Assembly (NCBI GenBank): GCA_027627225.1
Contig: CM051032.1
Coordinates: 61,851,637-61,915,636 of the forward strand
DNA length: 64,000 nucleotides
Direction of reading: 5' to 3'
From: Congeria kusceri
Lineage: Eukaryota > Mollusca > Bivalvia > Myida > Dreissenidae
Shown: piece by piece, positions 24,755 to 36,481 of the stretch
Layout of the letters: every line of letters begins with the position of its first letter
Position numbering within the stretch: position 1 is the stretch's first letter
Program-made: the position numbers and the translations under genes
Notes under the pieces: generated by a model
Database searches by the model: none
Seen by the model: the letters and a program-made list of their open reading frames with translations, nothing else
What the model was told of the DNA's origin: nothing

Positions 24755-25685
24755 CTATCAGTCTTACAGTGTAATCTGGCTTACAGTACTTAACTGGTTT
24801 ATCAGTCTTACAGTGTAATCTGGCTTACAGTACTTAACTGGTTTATCAGTCTTACAGTGTAATCTGGCTTACAGTACTTAACTGGTTTATCAGTCTTACA
24901 GTGTAATCTGGCTTACAGTACTTGGCTGGTTTATCAGTCTTACAGTGTAATCTGGCTTACAGTACTTACTGGCTTATCAGTCGTACAGTGTAATCTGGCT
25001 TACAGTACTTGACTGGTTTATCAGTATTACAGTGTAATCTGGCTTACAGTACTTAACTGGTTTATCAGTCTTACAGTGTAATCTGGCTTACAGTACTTGA
25101 CTGGTTTATCAGTCTTACAGTGTAATCTGGATTACAGGACTTGACTTTTTTTATCAGTCTTACAGTGTAATCTGGCTTACAGTACTTAACTGGTTTATCA
25201 GTCTTACAGTGTAATCTGGCTTACAGTACTTGGCTGGTTTATCAGTCTTACAGTGTAATCTGGCTTACAGTACTTGACTGGTTTATCAGTCTTACAGTGT
25301 AATCTGGCTTACAGTACTTGAATTTTTTTATCAGTCTTACAGTGTAATCTGGCTTACAGTACTTAACTGGTTTATCAGTCTTACAGTGTAATCTGGCTTA
25401 CAGTACTTGGCTGGTTTATCAGTCTTACAGTGTAATCTGGCTTACAGTACTTGACTGGTTTATCAGTTTTACAGTGTAATCTGGCTTACAGTACTTGACT
25501 GGTTTATCAGTCTTACAGTGTAATCTGGCTTACAGTACTTGGCTGGTTTATCAGTATTACAGTGTAATCTGGCTTACAGTACTTGACTGGTTTATCAGTC
25601 TTACAGTGTAATCTGGCTTACAGTACTTGACTGGTTTATCAGTATTACAATGTAATCTGGCTTACAGTACTTTACTGGTTTGTTG
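24755..25685. repeat. 44-bp minisatellite, about 21 copies
   Basis: Unit: TTTATCAGTCTTACAGTGTA followed by ATCTGGCTTACAGTACTTGACTGG. The copies are very uniform with a few shared variants (AACTGG, GGCTGG, AATTTT), which suggests higher-order amplification. Each unit holds two TTACAG acceptor-like points. Confidence 0.95.
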
Positions 25686-25812
25686 ATTGCTTTCACAGTC
25701 TCTCATGGCTTGCGCTACAGTAAGACTTCAAATATTTCTGTTTTTTGCTCTTCTGAGTGCTGCATGGTGCCTTGCTGTTGTGACACAAAATGTGAACTAA
25801 ATACCTAAGACA

Positions 25813-26075
25813 GGGGCCCATATCCACAAAGCTCCTTGGAACAAAGTTTTAAATTTTGAATCTCCTTAAGTCTGTGACTGTTTTATTTAAAATTTATTTA
25901 ATGTTAATTAGTTTCACAACATATGCTTCTTCTTATGCCATTAACATATGCTTCTTACTTGACCATATTTCCAATATAAATGTTGATTTTGCACATGGAA
26001 CATTTTATTACACATTTTCTCTCAAGTAGAACTTAAGCTTTTCCTAATTAATCTAATGGATATGGCCCCTGGCAG
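25813..26075. mobile_element. ATTCACAAAGCTCC-family MITE
   Basis: Left GGGCCCATATCCACAAAGCTCC; right end GCTTTTCCTAATTAATCTAA, then TGGATATGGCCCC. The right end merges into the 28-bp tandem array. Confidence 0.65.
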
Positions 26076-26195
26076 GAATGGTCATGGATATGGCCCCCGG
26101 CAGGAATGGTCATGGATATGGCCCCTGGCAGGAATGGTCATGGATATGGCCCCTGGCAGGAATGGTCATGGATATGACCCCTGGCAGGAATGGTC
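26056..26195. repeat. 28-bp minisatellite, 5 copies
   Basis: Unit: ATGGATATGGCCCCTGGCAG plus GAATGGTC. The first unit overlaps the GGATATGGCCCC terminus of the MITE at 25813. The open frame through it is an artefact of the repeat. Confidence 0.93.
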
Positions 26196-26339
26196 ATTTC
26201 ATGTGATCATATACATTTATAGAATAACAATACATGACTCAGTGTACAACTGTCATAACTTGTTTGTGAGTAAAAGGAGTTGACTTAGTTTTGCATTCAA
26301 CTGTAAAAAACTAAGTTTTGTGTTTTATATACAAAAAAC

Positions 26340-27218
26340 TACAGATGTAAACAAATAATCGAATATTCAAATACTGGACCGAATATTCGAATATTAAATG
26401 AGTATTCGAATGGCAAAAAAAAATCTCCATAATAATAGTTTAATTCTATAATGCACGATCATTATGTTTTCACAGTTACCTAATTTGACACGTTGACATG
26501 TTATTTAACACCATTGATACCCATATGCGCATGGGAGATAACAGATTAAGCAAACTGTGACAATCGAGTCGTAAACTGACCCTAAGAAGAGACCGATCTT
26601 TCCGTATGCAGTTTGTACGTAACATTATTTGGGTGCTAAACTGAAGCTAATTATTGACCGATGCTTTCACACTAACGCTAATTGGAGACCAATGGTGGAA
26701 CAATATATGGTGCATTATACGGTTTAGGTATTACTATTAATTTCATTTCATTCCTTTAATTAGCGGTGCATTAACAACAACATTTTTCATGCTGACTTTA
26801 GAGCATTTATTCGCTCAATATAACAAACAAAAATGAGTAAAACAGCACAGGTATATATTATATGTGTGTTCCGATTAATCTCCAAGTCTTCTCGTTTATT
26901 AAAGTGTTTATTAAATTGTCAGACTGCATTTGCAACTGTTTTCTATGTTGTTTTATTATGAAATCAATGAATCGGATGATGATGATAATTGATGATGATG
27001 ATCATGATGATGATGATGATGGAAAAATTCGTATTAAATTAAAAGAGTCGACAGAGATAAGAACGGTTTTTAACGACACATTAATTTGTTTACCTATTAT
27101 ACATCCTGGATAAATAAACAAATACTCGGACATTTAAAAAACGAACTAATATTTGAATATTATTCGATTATTAAATTTGAATATTCGAATAGCGTTTTGG
27201 TATTTGTTGCCATCCCTA
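26340..27218. mobile_element. hAT-type non-autonomous element, copy 1
   Basis: 879 bp. The right end is TTGCCATCCCTA; the left end TACAGATGTAAACAAATAAT is a mutated inverse. The 8-bp target duplication CAAAAAAC (26332-26339 and 27219-27226) is perfect. Subterminal CGAATATTCGAATA repeats. A GATGAT microsatellite lies at about 26977-27022. No transposase. Confidence 0.88.
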
Positions 27219-27534
27219 CAAAAAACATTATACATGAAATGACAATATTGGTAAATTCTTTTCTTGTGATAACTGGACACCTATAATGATTACTAACAAT
27301 TAAAAAATCTCATCATTTGATAAGAATTTTTAGAATAAAAACAATGTCATTATTGTTGAACCAAATAATTAATATTATTTTACCTGTTGTTTAATAATAA
27401 TTGTTTGCGAAAGACCACATTTTGTTAATTTTAAGTTATTAGTGTCATATTGAAATGATTATTTTATGAGTAATGTTATAAATTTTAATAATTTTGTAAA
27501 TTTTAATGCTATTCTTTCATATTTTTCCAACATT

Positions 27535-27789
27535 GAGGCGTATTTGTGAGAAAATTGGGCTTAATGCATGTGCGTAAAGTGTCATCCCGGATAAGCCTGT
27601 GCAGTCCGCACAGGCTAATCCGGGACAACACTTTCCATTTTTATGGTATTTTCTGTTTCAAGGAAGTCTCTTCTAAACATAAATCCACTGTAGGTGGAAA
27701 GTGCCTTCCTGAATTAGGGTCCGCACAGGCTAATCCGGGATGACACTTTACGCACATGCATTAAGCCCGGTTTCCCCACGATACGCCTC
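27535..27789. mobile_element. Palindromic MITE, copy 8
   Basis: GAGGCGTATTTGTGAGAAAA ... CCCACGATACGCCTC with the perfect target duplication CATT at 27531-27534 and 27790-27793. Confidence 0.9.
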
Positions 27790-27793
27790 CATT

Positions 27794-28951
27794 TATGAAA
27801 TTCTTTTCTGAAATATTTATTAGTCTTGCATTGTTTGCATAGCGGTGTAATATTAAAAAAGTACAATTTTGTATCGTACGAAGATTTTTTCACAAAATAA
27901 CTTTCAAGACATGAAATGAACTATCTGTTTTCTGGTAACAATGTCTTCTCAATGATATTCTGTAAAAAATATGCTAACATATCACGACTATTATATCTAG
28001 AAACATGTAGCTATTAGTGTTATGTATAATCATACATCAAAGAGTGTCATAACGGGGATTAATTCTGATTAATTACATGCACAGTACATTGGAGGATTGT
28101 AGATATAATATAGGTCTGTGTATTAGTTTAGCAATATAAGGTAATCTGTATATACCTCTGTAGACTGGTAACATTTGCATTAAAGTTTGCAGTTGGGTAT
28201 CTCAATTGTTATGCTGAAATACTGTGGGGAATACCTTTCTAGAAAGATGTCATTTATAATGATAAGCTTGGTTTTGCCATTGCATGGATGTCTTTTTTTC
28301 TCCATTTTAATTATTTTGTCTATGTTTATGTTGTCAATGTTTATGAGTGGTGTACAGTACTATATTGTCCAAAAACTGCAAAATTGAATTTGAATTGAAT
28401 TATACTATCCAGTTTGTAGTCATGTTTAAGTTCATTTACTGTATGCCAGCTTTATGCTCGTTGCTTTGTGAAGCATTCACTATTTAATATTTGCTGATGC
28501 ACTTGAAGTAAAATAATGTTTGAATGATCATGTGTGGCACTGTAAATAACTGGGGTGATTTCACAATCATGATTTCAATTTAACATTAAATTATTATAAC
28601 ATTTACACAATGTACAAATGTCATATTTAGGTTGTTACATTATTACACATGTAACTTTTAAGTTTGTGGTTCACGTACAACATGCGTCTAGCTCCATGGG
28701 AATGTAAACAAATCAGGAATTCTTGAGATACAGTGGGTAAAAATGCAAGTGAGAACTGATATAAACATGGACTGATCGATACAGGTAAATGAACCGATTT
28801 AAACTGCAGACAGTAACAGCGTGTAAACAGGAAACCTTGATTCCCCCTATCTACAATAAATGGTTGATCCCCTCATTATCAATAAAATTTAAACCAACTC
28901 TATGTATTTCTTTCTGAGCCTTCAAACCTTACCTTAAGCCTGTCTATGTAA
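27794..28951. other. Unassigned part of intron 4
   Basis: AT-rich; a hydrophobic 66-codon frame at 28187-28387 looks accidental. Confidence 0.45.
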
Positions 28952-28955
28952 ATAT

Positions 28956-29212
28956 GAGGCGCGTCGTGGGAAAACCGAACTTAATGCATGTGCGTAAAGT
29001 GTCATCCCGGATTAGCCTGTGCAGTCCGCACAGGCTAATCCGGGAGGACACTTTCCGCCTAAAGTGGATTTATGGTTAGAAGAGACTTCATTGAAACATA
29101 AAATACTATAAAAGTGGAAAGTTCCATCCCGGATTATCCTGTTCGGATTGCACAGGCTAATCTGGGATGACACTTTACGCACATGTATTAAGGTTTTCCC
29201 ATGACAAAGATC
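28956..29212. mobile_element. Palindromic MITE, copy 9
   Basis: GAGGCGCGTCGTGGGAAAAC ... TTTCCCATGACAAAGATC with target duplication ATAT on both sides. The asymmetric core is in reverse orientation (CCTAAAGTGGATTTATGG). Confidence 0.88.
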
Positions 29213-29857
29213 ATATGTGTACTGATTTTAATGAAGATTGTTTTAAACTGATGGACTTGCTGATTGAATTTTCAGGATTTGCGGATTTTGCAATGCTGAA
29301 ACAATTTAAAAACCAAATTGATTTTTGTATTTAGAAAACAAGTACAATTCTGTAAAATATCGACCTAGGCACTATAAAGACCTTTTAGATTCATGTTGTT
29401 AACACATTTAAACAACTAAATGTTGAAAGGTTAACATTAAAAGCTGTACAGTGACCTGTCAACAGTGTTACTGTATTTTATTTATGCAATTTGTGTCTGT
29501 TTTGTACAGCTGGTGAATCTGTGTTCTACTTGTTCATGATCTGCACAGAATATTGTTGTTGGTGGCATACATTGTTGATGTTACCATAGCAACCCTTGTT
29601 ACTGTTGAATTTTTTTGCTTGATGTTGTTTTATATTAGTTGAAAGATAACTGTAAAATATCCATTAATTTCCACCACACAGTGTTTTTGCTTAATTGATT
29701 TTAATAAACAATGTTTCTTGATGTACAATGTTCTGATCATAGTTTTATAATGTTAATACTAATGAAAATAATTATAACATTTTGTACCTTTATGTTTTAA
29801 CTTAATTGAGCTATAAAATGAATTGGTATAGAAATAACACTATTTGCTAGTTTATAT

Positions 29858-30054
29858 GAAGCCTGTCGTGGGAAAACCGGACTTAATGCAGTCCGCACAG
29901 GCTAATCGAGGACTGCATTTTCTGCCTACAGTGGATTTTTGTTTATAAGAGACTTCTTTAAACAGAAAATACCATAAAAGCGGAAAGTGCCGTCCTGATC
30001 CAGGACGCCAGTTTACGCACATGCATTAATCCTCATTTTCCCATGACACGCATC
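29858..30054. mobile_element. Palindromic MITE, copy 10 (internal deletion)
   Basis: GAAGCCTGTCGTGGGAAAAC ... CCCATGACACGCATC, flanked by ATAT (29854-29857, 30055-30058). Its right end is only 58 bases before E5. Confidence 0.85.
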
Positions 30055-30112
30055 ATATGAACAAGGCAGCTACTGGTTGTCTTGGTAACGCTATTATTCT
30101 TGTGGTTTGCAG

Positions 30113-30188
30113 TAGTCCAGGCAGATCCCCTGGTGGCGATTCTGAAATCATCCTCATGAACAGCGTCTACAAAGACAGGTTCCCTAAG
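30113..30188 (+). CDS. MAST: MAST exon E5
   Basis: The acceptor tttgcag ends at 30112 and the donor GTATGT starts at 30189. One base completes the Ser codon from E4. It reads SSPGRSPGGDSEIILMN, then SVYKDRFPK, matching the family pattern SPGRSP..EIIMMNHVYKERFPK. This begins the helical pre-kinase domain. The exon ends in phase 0. Confidence 0.95.
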
Positions 30189-30450
30189 GTATGTATTCTG
30201 ATGTTCATTTCCAAACTCAGTATTTTAATGAACTGTATATGCACAGATAGATTTCCAATGGTAAGTCAATCATCAAAGCACATAATCTTCCAGCATCAAG
30301 ATCTGATGACCAACATTATGTTGAATTACTTCTCTCCAAAACCCAGAATTGCTTAAAACACTACCTACATTTAAACAAATAAGATTACTTGTGTTTTGTT
30401 TCAAAACTTGACTATTAATATATTCTTACCCTGGCGCTCTCTGTTGCTAG

Positions 30451-30555
30451 GCAACGGCCCAGATGGAGGAGCGGCTCCACCAGTTCCTGGAGCAATGCCG
30501 ACAGTACCAACCTGAGGTGGAGAGTGATGCAATATCCAGCTTCCTCCTGCATCAG
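30451..30555 (+). CDS. MAST: MAST exon E6
   Basis: A 105-bp symmetric phase-0 exon between acceptor gttgctag and donor GTACGA. It encodes ATAQMEERLHQFLEQ, then CRQYQPEVESDAISSFLLHQ, part of the pre-kinase domain. In this domain MAST proteins have ATAQMEERL followed by an acidic linker and an FIHHQ-like helix. Confidence 0.95.
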
Positions 30556-30760
30556 GTACGAGCAGAAAGTGTTCATATTTGATTCATTTATACCTATTTA
30601 TTGTTGCTCGATCATATTGAAAGCCTGAGGCTAATTTAGGCGATATGGAGTCTGTTTCCTGGGTAGAACCAGTATTTGGTATCTTTTGAGAAAGATCATC
30701 CAAACGCTCCCGGAGTATGGACCGAACTCGCGACCTTCCGATCGCAAAGCGGACACGATG

Positions 30761-31005
30761 GCCCGTATTCACAAAGCTCCTTAGGGAAACTTTAAGAAAT
30801 TTTCTAAAATTCATAAAATTCCTTAAGTCGTTAGCTGTTTCATGTATAAGTCATTTTACTTCAAAATTGTTCAAACTAGTACATATTGGTAAGCTCTGTC
30901 ATGTGTAAATGGAAATCATTAGATTTCACATACAAAAATTGATCTGAAATTTCCACTTAAGTTCAACTTAAGTAAAGATTTTCCTTAGGAGCTTTGTGAA
31001 TACCG
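30761..31005. mobile_element. ATTCACAAAGCTCC-family MITE
   Basis: GCCCGTATTCACAAAGCTCC ... GGAGCTTTGTGAATACC, about 245 bp, complete. It contains CTTAAGTTCAACTTAAGT near the right end. Confidence 0.75.
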
Positions 31006-31082
31006 ACTCGTAATTGTTTGAGAGCCAGAATGTTCTATCAGTATTCTTTGCACATGTGCTGATTGTACCTTCTGGCTTCCAA

Positions 31083-31482
31083 CAGACAATATCCATTATA
31101 CCATTGGACAATATCCATTACACCAGTGCGACCCAACAGACAATATCCATTACACCAGTGCGACCCAACAGACAATATCCATTACACCAGTGCGACCCAA
31201 CAGACAATATCCATTACACCAGTGCGACCCAACAGACAATATCCATTACACCAGTGCGACCCAACGGACATATCCATTACACCAGTGCGACCCAACAGAC
31301 AATATCCATTACACCAGTGCGACCCAACAGACAATATCCATTACACCAGTGCGACCCAACAGACAATATCCATTACACCAGTGCGACCCAACAGACATAT
31401 CCATTACACCAGTGCGACCCAACGGACATATCCATTACACCAGTGCGACCCAACGGACAATATCCATTACACCAGTGCGACC
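31083..31482. repeat. 32-bp minisatellite, about 13 copies
   Basis: Unit CAGACAATATCCATTACACC plus AGTGCGACCCAA; some units are 30 bp long. Long open frames in all three forward frames are produced by the repeat, not by selection. Confidence 0.95.
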
Positions 31483-31951
31483 TCGTAGAGTGTTCATTTT
31501 GCCATTTCAAGAAGGAGACAAATCAATTAGACACAGACCATTTATTGTATTCTTTCATTTTCACGTATTTGCATTAGGAGCTGCAACTTATATAGATCTA
31601 TTGAAGAAATTATTCTACCATGGTTAAATAACCCACGGTAAGGAGTATTGATGCATTGGAATTGAATCATAAGTCCTTACAGGACAACATGTTATCATAG
31701 ACAAAACATTGTTTGTATCCTAACATGATCTTCTTTTGAAAGAGGCAAACATTTCTTTTGGTAGGAAACATTAAACATTGTTTTCAATGGCATAAGAAAT
31801 TTGCATATTATTGAAACTCACTATCTGCAACAGAATAGTGATTTAATGCAATATGGAATTGTTCATATGAAGATTAGCTGGAAAACATGGGAACACAATA
31901 TGTCATTTGCATCGATTGATGACCCATTGATCCCTGATGTCTGTCCTATCT

Positions 31952-33918
31952 ACAGGCTGTCCAGCGGGCCCTGCTTTTCCTACTTTTTCCTACTTTTTTA
32001 CCTTCTCCCTACTTTTTCCTTACTTTTTTTCAAAATGCCCTATTATCCCTACTTTTTATTTGCCAAAATGCTTGGTTTTTTTCGTAAAATCACATTAATT
32101 TTAATCTTGTATCCTGTTCAATTATTAATTATTGTGAATATTTGAGTTTTTAACTGTCTTTATGTGGAATTTACCTATCTTAAATATATTTTAGACCTCT
32201 GTATGTGACAGTCACCACTAATTTAGAGGATGTACTGAGTGCTTCATGCATGCAGCTGTTGTGTGTTAGAGATAACCTGACCAAGCTACAACAGGGTTGC
32301 CACTTAACGTGAAGAGTCAGGGAAATTAGTTTTTTTTCATGGCTGTAAAATATTTAGTGGCTATGGCAGTCTTCAAGCAGTATTTATTAGTATTTGCAAA
32401 ATATTTTGGTGTGATTGTGTATAAACATAATTTAAATGTGTTTTACTCAGTTTTGTTTTTATGTTAACTTTAGACCTTTGAAGACTGAAAGGCTTTGCAA
32501 CCCGTGCCTGCAGTGCAGACTCATCCGATACTTTTCTTGCTTTGTAGAGGCGTCTGGGATGCAACATGCAGTTGCAGTGCATTCATGCCATACTCAATAT
32601 TTCAAACAGTGTTGATTTGTTTCAGAGGCTGTGCAGAAATCAATAGATGCAGAAACTGGCAATTCACTCATTTTTGACTGGAGCAATCTGCAAATATTCT
32701 GCTCTGCATCATTTTGTTGCAGTTGTTCTCTGTTTGCCAACTTCAAAAGCACTAGAAAACAATAATTTTATCATACTAATGGTGTTTTATGCTAAATTCT
32801 TAATTTTTATTAACACAAACTACCATTCGCAGATCATTTTTATATGCACACAACAAATATGCAGAAACAAAATCCTTGTGATTTCAATATTTTAAATTGA
32901 TATCTTCATTTTGACGCCTCAACACTTCAAGTAAAGAGATATTTGACTTTTGGTTTTCAAAATCTACTGAAATCACTGCACATGCTTACCCTACGGTGTG
33001 TTGTTAAGTCAGTAAGTTATCAAACAGATGATGAAATGGTTTTATATATTATAAATCAAATGAGCATGCTTCTTTATGTATATTCAGGTTTTACTTACTA
33101 ATAGAGAAATAAGAAAAAGATCTATATTTCAGAGTAAATTTGGTTTCAAACTTTAGTAAACAAACAATATTTAATGATGCTGACTGACTGGGTAGGAAAG
33201 GACTCAACAAATGTTAAAAAAAACATATTTTCTTGAGTTTGGTGAAGGGATTTTGCTTGTGGGGAAGCGGGCTCTTAGAAGCCATGTCAAAGGACAGAAG
33301 CACAGAGATAAGTTTCCACTAGTATCAAAGGTGTTAACAGAGAAGAACATTCTTTCTACCTTTGTAAATGATACTAACCCTAGTAGCACCCATGGTGTCG
33401 AACAGACAGCAGAGTTATATATGTGAATATGTGTATTTATAGCCAAGTCCAGTCTAATCAATTGTCATCACTGACTACTATCTTCAGTATATTTTCTCTC
33501 AAATGTATTTGTTAATGAAAGTTTGATATATCTAAAACAAATTAAAAAAAAGAAAAAAAGTGTAGATTAGACGGTTGTCGGGGAAGATGAGGCCGAAAAA
33601 ATATGGTCATATTGGTCAGTGAAAATTATGGTTTAGTCAAGGAAAGTCAGGGAATTTTATCTTGTCAACTCAGTGGCAACCCTGAACAAGAGGACCTTTT
33701 GGTTCTCTCCAGCACAAGAGCAGCTTTGCATAAAGCACGGATGTCTCATATACTGTGTAATGCAGGGTTTACTTCTTTTTATCTTCCTTTCAAAGGTGAG
33801 TAATATCCCTACCTTCCATTCTTTTTGGATTTAAAATCCCTACTTTTGCCCTACTTTTCAGAAAATTTTGACCCTACGTTTGCCCTACTTTTTTAAGGAA
33901 GGTGGCTGGACAGCCTGT
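31952..33918. mobile_element. Inverted-repeat DNA element with nested insertion
   Basis: Ends ACAGGCTGTCCAGC and GCTGGACAGCCTGT are exact inverse complements. ATCT is duplicated at 31948-31951 and 33919-33922. The subterminal parts are rich in CCTACTTTTT. A second element with AGGGTTGCCAC termini lies inside at about 32291-33686. Confidence 0.75.
32291..33686. mobile_element. Nested CAGGGTTGCCA-ended element (hAT-like termini)
   Basis: Left CAGGGTTGCCACTTAACG; right GTCAACTCAGTGGCAACCCTG. Both subtermini contain an inverted GTCAGGGAAATT-like stretch. CAGGG-type ends are usual for hAT elements, but I could not find a clean 8-bp duplication. The 1.4-kb interior has no recognisable transposase. 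Confidence 0.55.
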
Positions 33919-34110
33919 ATCTATCAAAGTTTGGAGGATTTTTACACCAGTGAAGCATTAACAAGACTTGATTTATGGACAGATTTGCTCGCCATGGTCA
34001 CAAATGAGAAAATCAGAGATGGAAAGATTTATTTGTCATGTGTTATTAACTTGCTTGTGAAATATTATTAATAATTAATACTTGTTGTGCAAGCTCAACT
34101 CTGAAAATAT

Positions 34111-34257
34111 GCCTACAGTGGATTTAAGTTTAGAAGAGACTTCCTTGAAACAAAGCAGAAAGTGCCTTCCTGGATAAGCCTGTGCGGACTGCACAGCCTA
34201 ATCCGGAACGACGCTTTACGCACATGCATTAAGCCCGAGTTTCCCACGACATGCCTC
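34111..34257. mobile_element. Palindromic MITE, copy 11 (3' half only)
   Basis: Begins inside the core (GCCTACAGTGGATTTAAG) and ends GTTTCCCACGACATGCCTC. Confidence 0.75.
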
Positions 34258-34708
34258 ATAGATATTATACGTATTTCAGAATTAACATTCATTCATTGTG
34301 ATCCTGGAATATTCAGAATTTCAATATACATGTACATGTAGGAAGAAAAATAAGCACAGTAACAATGATGTTTTTGTATGTATATTTTTGCCACATTATA
34401 CTTTTAATGGATGGCCAAAGTTGACCTAATCCAAGTACATTTTCTTATGTACTCGGTTGTGCCTAAGACTAGGTATAACAGTAAACTTAATATTTGCTGT
34501 TCCACTTTCTGCTTGGAAACACCATTGTAGTGTTAATGTAGCAAAGAACCGATATTCCCTGAATTACTCCCTATGGTGATTTCAGAGGATGAAAAAGTCA
34601 GTCGCAGATAATTAACTTTTAATTCTATTATCTGAATTACCTACCATGAGTTAATTTGATAATGGTGGGTATTCTCAGTGTGTCACATGGCTGTACTTAT
34701 TCGCGCAG

Positions 34709-34813
34709 GTGATGGAGTTGGCGAAGGACTGCCTTAACAAGTCCCAGGGGAAGCTAATCACGAGTACATACTTCTATGAACTCTCTGACAGTCTAGAGAA
34801 GCTTCTTATCGAT
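34709..34813 (+). CDS. MAST: MAST exon E7
   Basis: A 105-bp phase-0 exon with acceptor ttcgcgcag and donor GTAAGT. It reads VMELAKDCLNKSQGKLITS, then TYFYELSDSLEKLLID, the family's ARDCL-K-S..LIT..YF.ELQENLEKLLQD segment of the pre-kinase domain. Confidence 0.96.
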
Positions 34814-35435
34814 GTAAGTCTGCAGTTTCCAACTATCTGTAGTTAACCTGTATAGCCAGTTACTTCGTTTTGGCTTTAACTCATCGATATAATGCTGAAT
34901 CCTCTCGGCAGTCTTAAAATGCTTCTTATTGATGAATTTTTTCCTCTCAATAGATGTCAGGTCATGTCAGTACCAAGTTCCAGAAATAACTATAGACATT
35001 GTACTGTTACACTTCATATTGATTCTGAAACCTGAGGCAAGGTAGCTATAAAATGTGCCATACTATTCACAACAGCAATAATTTGTTGTTGTTTTTCTAT
35101 TTTAATGAAAAAATATGGTTTAATGATAACACAGTTTTTGCTAAAAGTAGATTATGATAATAAATTTATTATGTGTAATGATAATTAAATTCCTTAACAA
35201 ATACCTTTTCAACACAATGTTGCTATAGATGATGATCTCCAATCTAACCTGTAACAGGAAATCTTCCAACGCTCTAACCAGACGGGAGCAATGTTAAAGT
35301 GCAGTGTTTCCTATATAATCAGTATATAATTGGGGGATATTTTAATGTTCTTACCACATCTGATAGCATTGTTAAAGTATGTTTTTTTCCTTCATAACCT
35401 GTGAATAACTAGAAATGTTTCAATGTCCGTTCCAG

Positions 35436-35534
35436 GCTCGAGAGCGTTCAGACGAGGCTTACAACCTGCTATACCCGCTCATCAAGAAAATACTGCTGAT
35501 CATCTCGCGACCATCGCGACTCCTTGAGTGCCTT
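35436..35534 (+). CDS. MAST: MAST exon E8
   Basis: A 99-bp phase-0 exon with acceptor gttccag and donor GTGAGT. It reads ARERSDEAYNLLYPLIKKIL, then LIISRPSRLLECL. The end is nearly identical to the vertebrate KKLLIIISRPARLLECLEF segment. A 49-bp minisatellite begins within about 15 bases of the donor, and the following intron (12.9 kb) is the largest seen. Confidence 0.96.
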
Positions 35535-35546
35535 GTGAGTATGGCA

Positions 35547-36035
35547 GTCCGGGTACCAGGCCTCACAACTAAGTAGATCTTCAAGTGGATCACAGCCCGG
35601 GAACCAGGCCCATGACTCAAATAAATCTTAAAGTGGATCACAGCCCGGGAACCAGGTCCCATGACTCAAATAGATCTTAAAGTGGATCACTGCCCAGGAT
35701 CCAAGCCCCATGACGCAAATAGATCGTAAAGTGGATCACTGCCCAGGATCCAAGCCCCATGACTCAAATAGTTCTTAAAGTGGATCACTGCCCAGGATCC
35801 AAGCCCCATGACTCAAATAGATCTTAAAGTGGATTACTGCCCAAGAACCAAGCCCCATGACTCAAATAGATCTTAAAGTGGATCACTGCCCAGGATCCAA
35901 GCCCCATGACTCAAAAAGTTCTTAAAGTGGATCACTGCCCAGGAACCAGGCCCCATGACTCAAATAGATCTTAAAGTGGATCACTGCCCAGGAACCAGGC
36001 CCCATGACTTAAATAGATCTTAAAGTGGATCTTAA
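35547..36035. repeat. 49-bp minisatellite right after E8
   Basis: About ten units of ATGACTCAAATAGATCTTAA, AGTGGATCACTGCCCAGGAT, CCAAGCCCC. The first, diverged unit begins a dozen bases after the E8 donor. Confidence 0.93.
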
Positions 36036-36481
36036 GATTAATACTAAGATGGTGATGATTCAGTGGTTTAAGGCACTGAAGGACTATAAACAATAAAGCA
36101 TCACCATCTTAATATTAACATCGAAAGTTATCCAAAAGAAATCCAATTTACAATGTTACAGTCATTTTCATTGGGCAGTATTTATGATTAAGATTAATGT
36201 TTTTTTTAGTCGAGGGAAAGGGATTTTCCACAAATGATTCTTAATATGCCATTATTGAATTGGAACAATAACTGACAATAAATAAAATGGGTAGCATGTA
36301 TGCCTGTTTACCGTCCATTTCTCCTTGCAACATTAATATTTTTTATAGCATTTACACTCTTGAGCAGGCACAAATTCTGACTGGTTATGTTGTTGGCACT
36401 CGAGCGTTATTGGGCGACCCTGAGTATTAGACTCTTCTGGATCTGATTCATGCCTTTTTATCTAAAATTGAACTTGTTTTT

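Noticed and set aside
26862..27113. Acidic 83-codon frame (Asp-rich run)
   Set aside because: The Asp run is the GATGAT microsatellite inside the hAT element.
31014..31627. Three overlapping long forward frames of 140-190 codons with repeated YPLHQCDPT-like peptides
   Set aside because: They are produced by the 32-bp tandem repeat, whose unit has no stop in any forward frame; no start context, splice link or homology.
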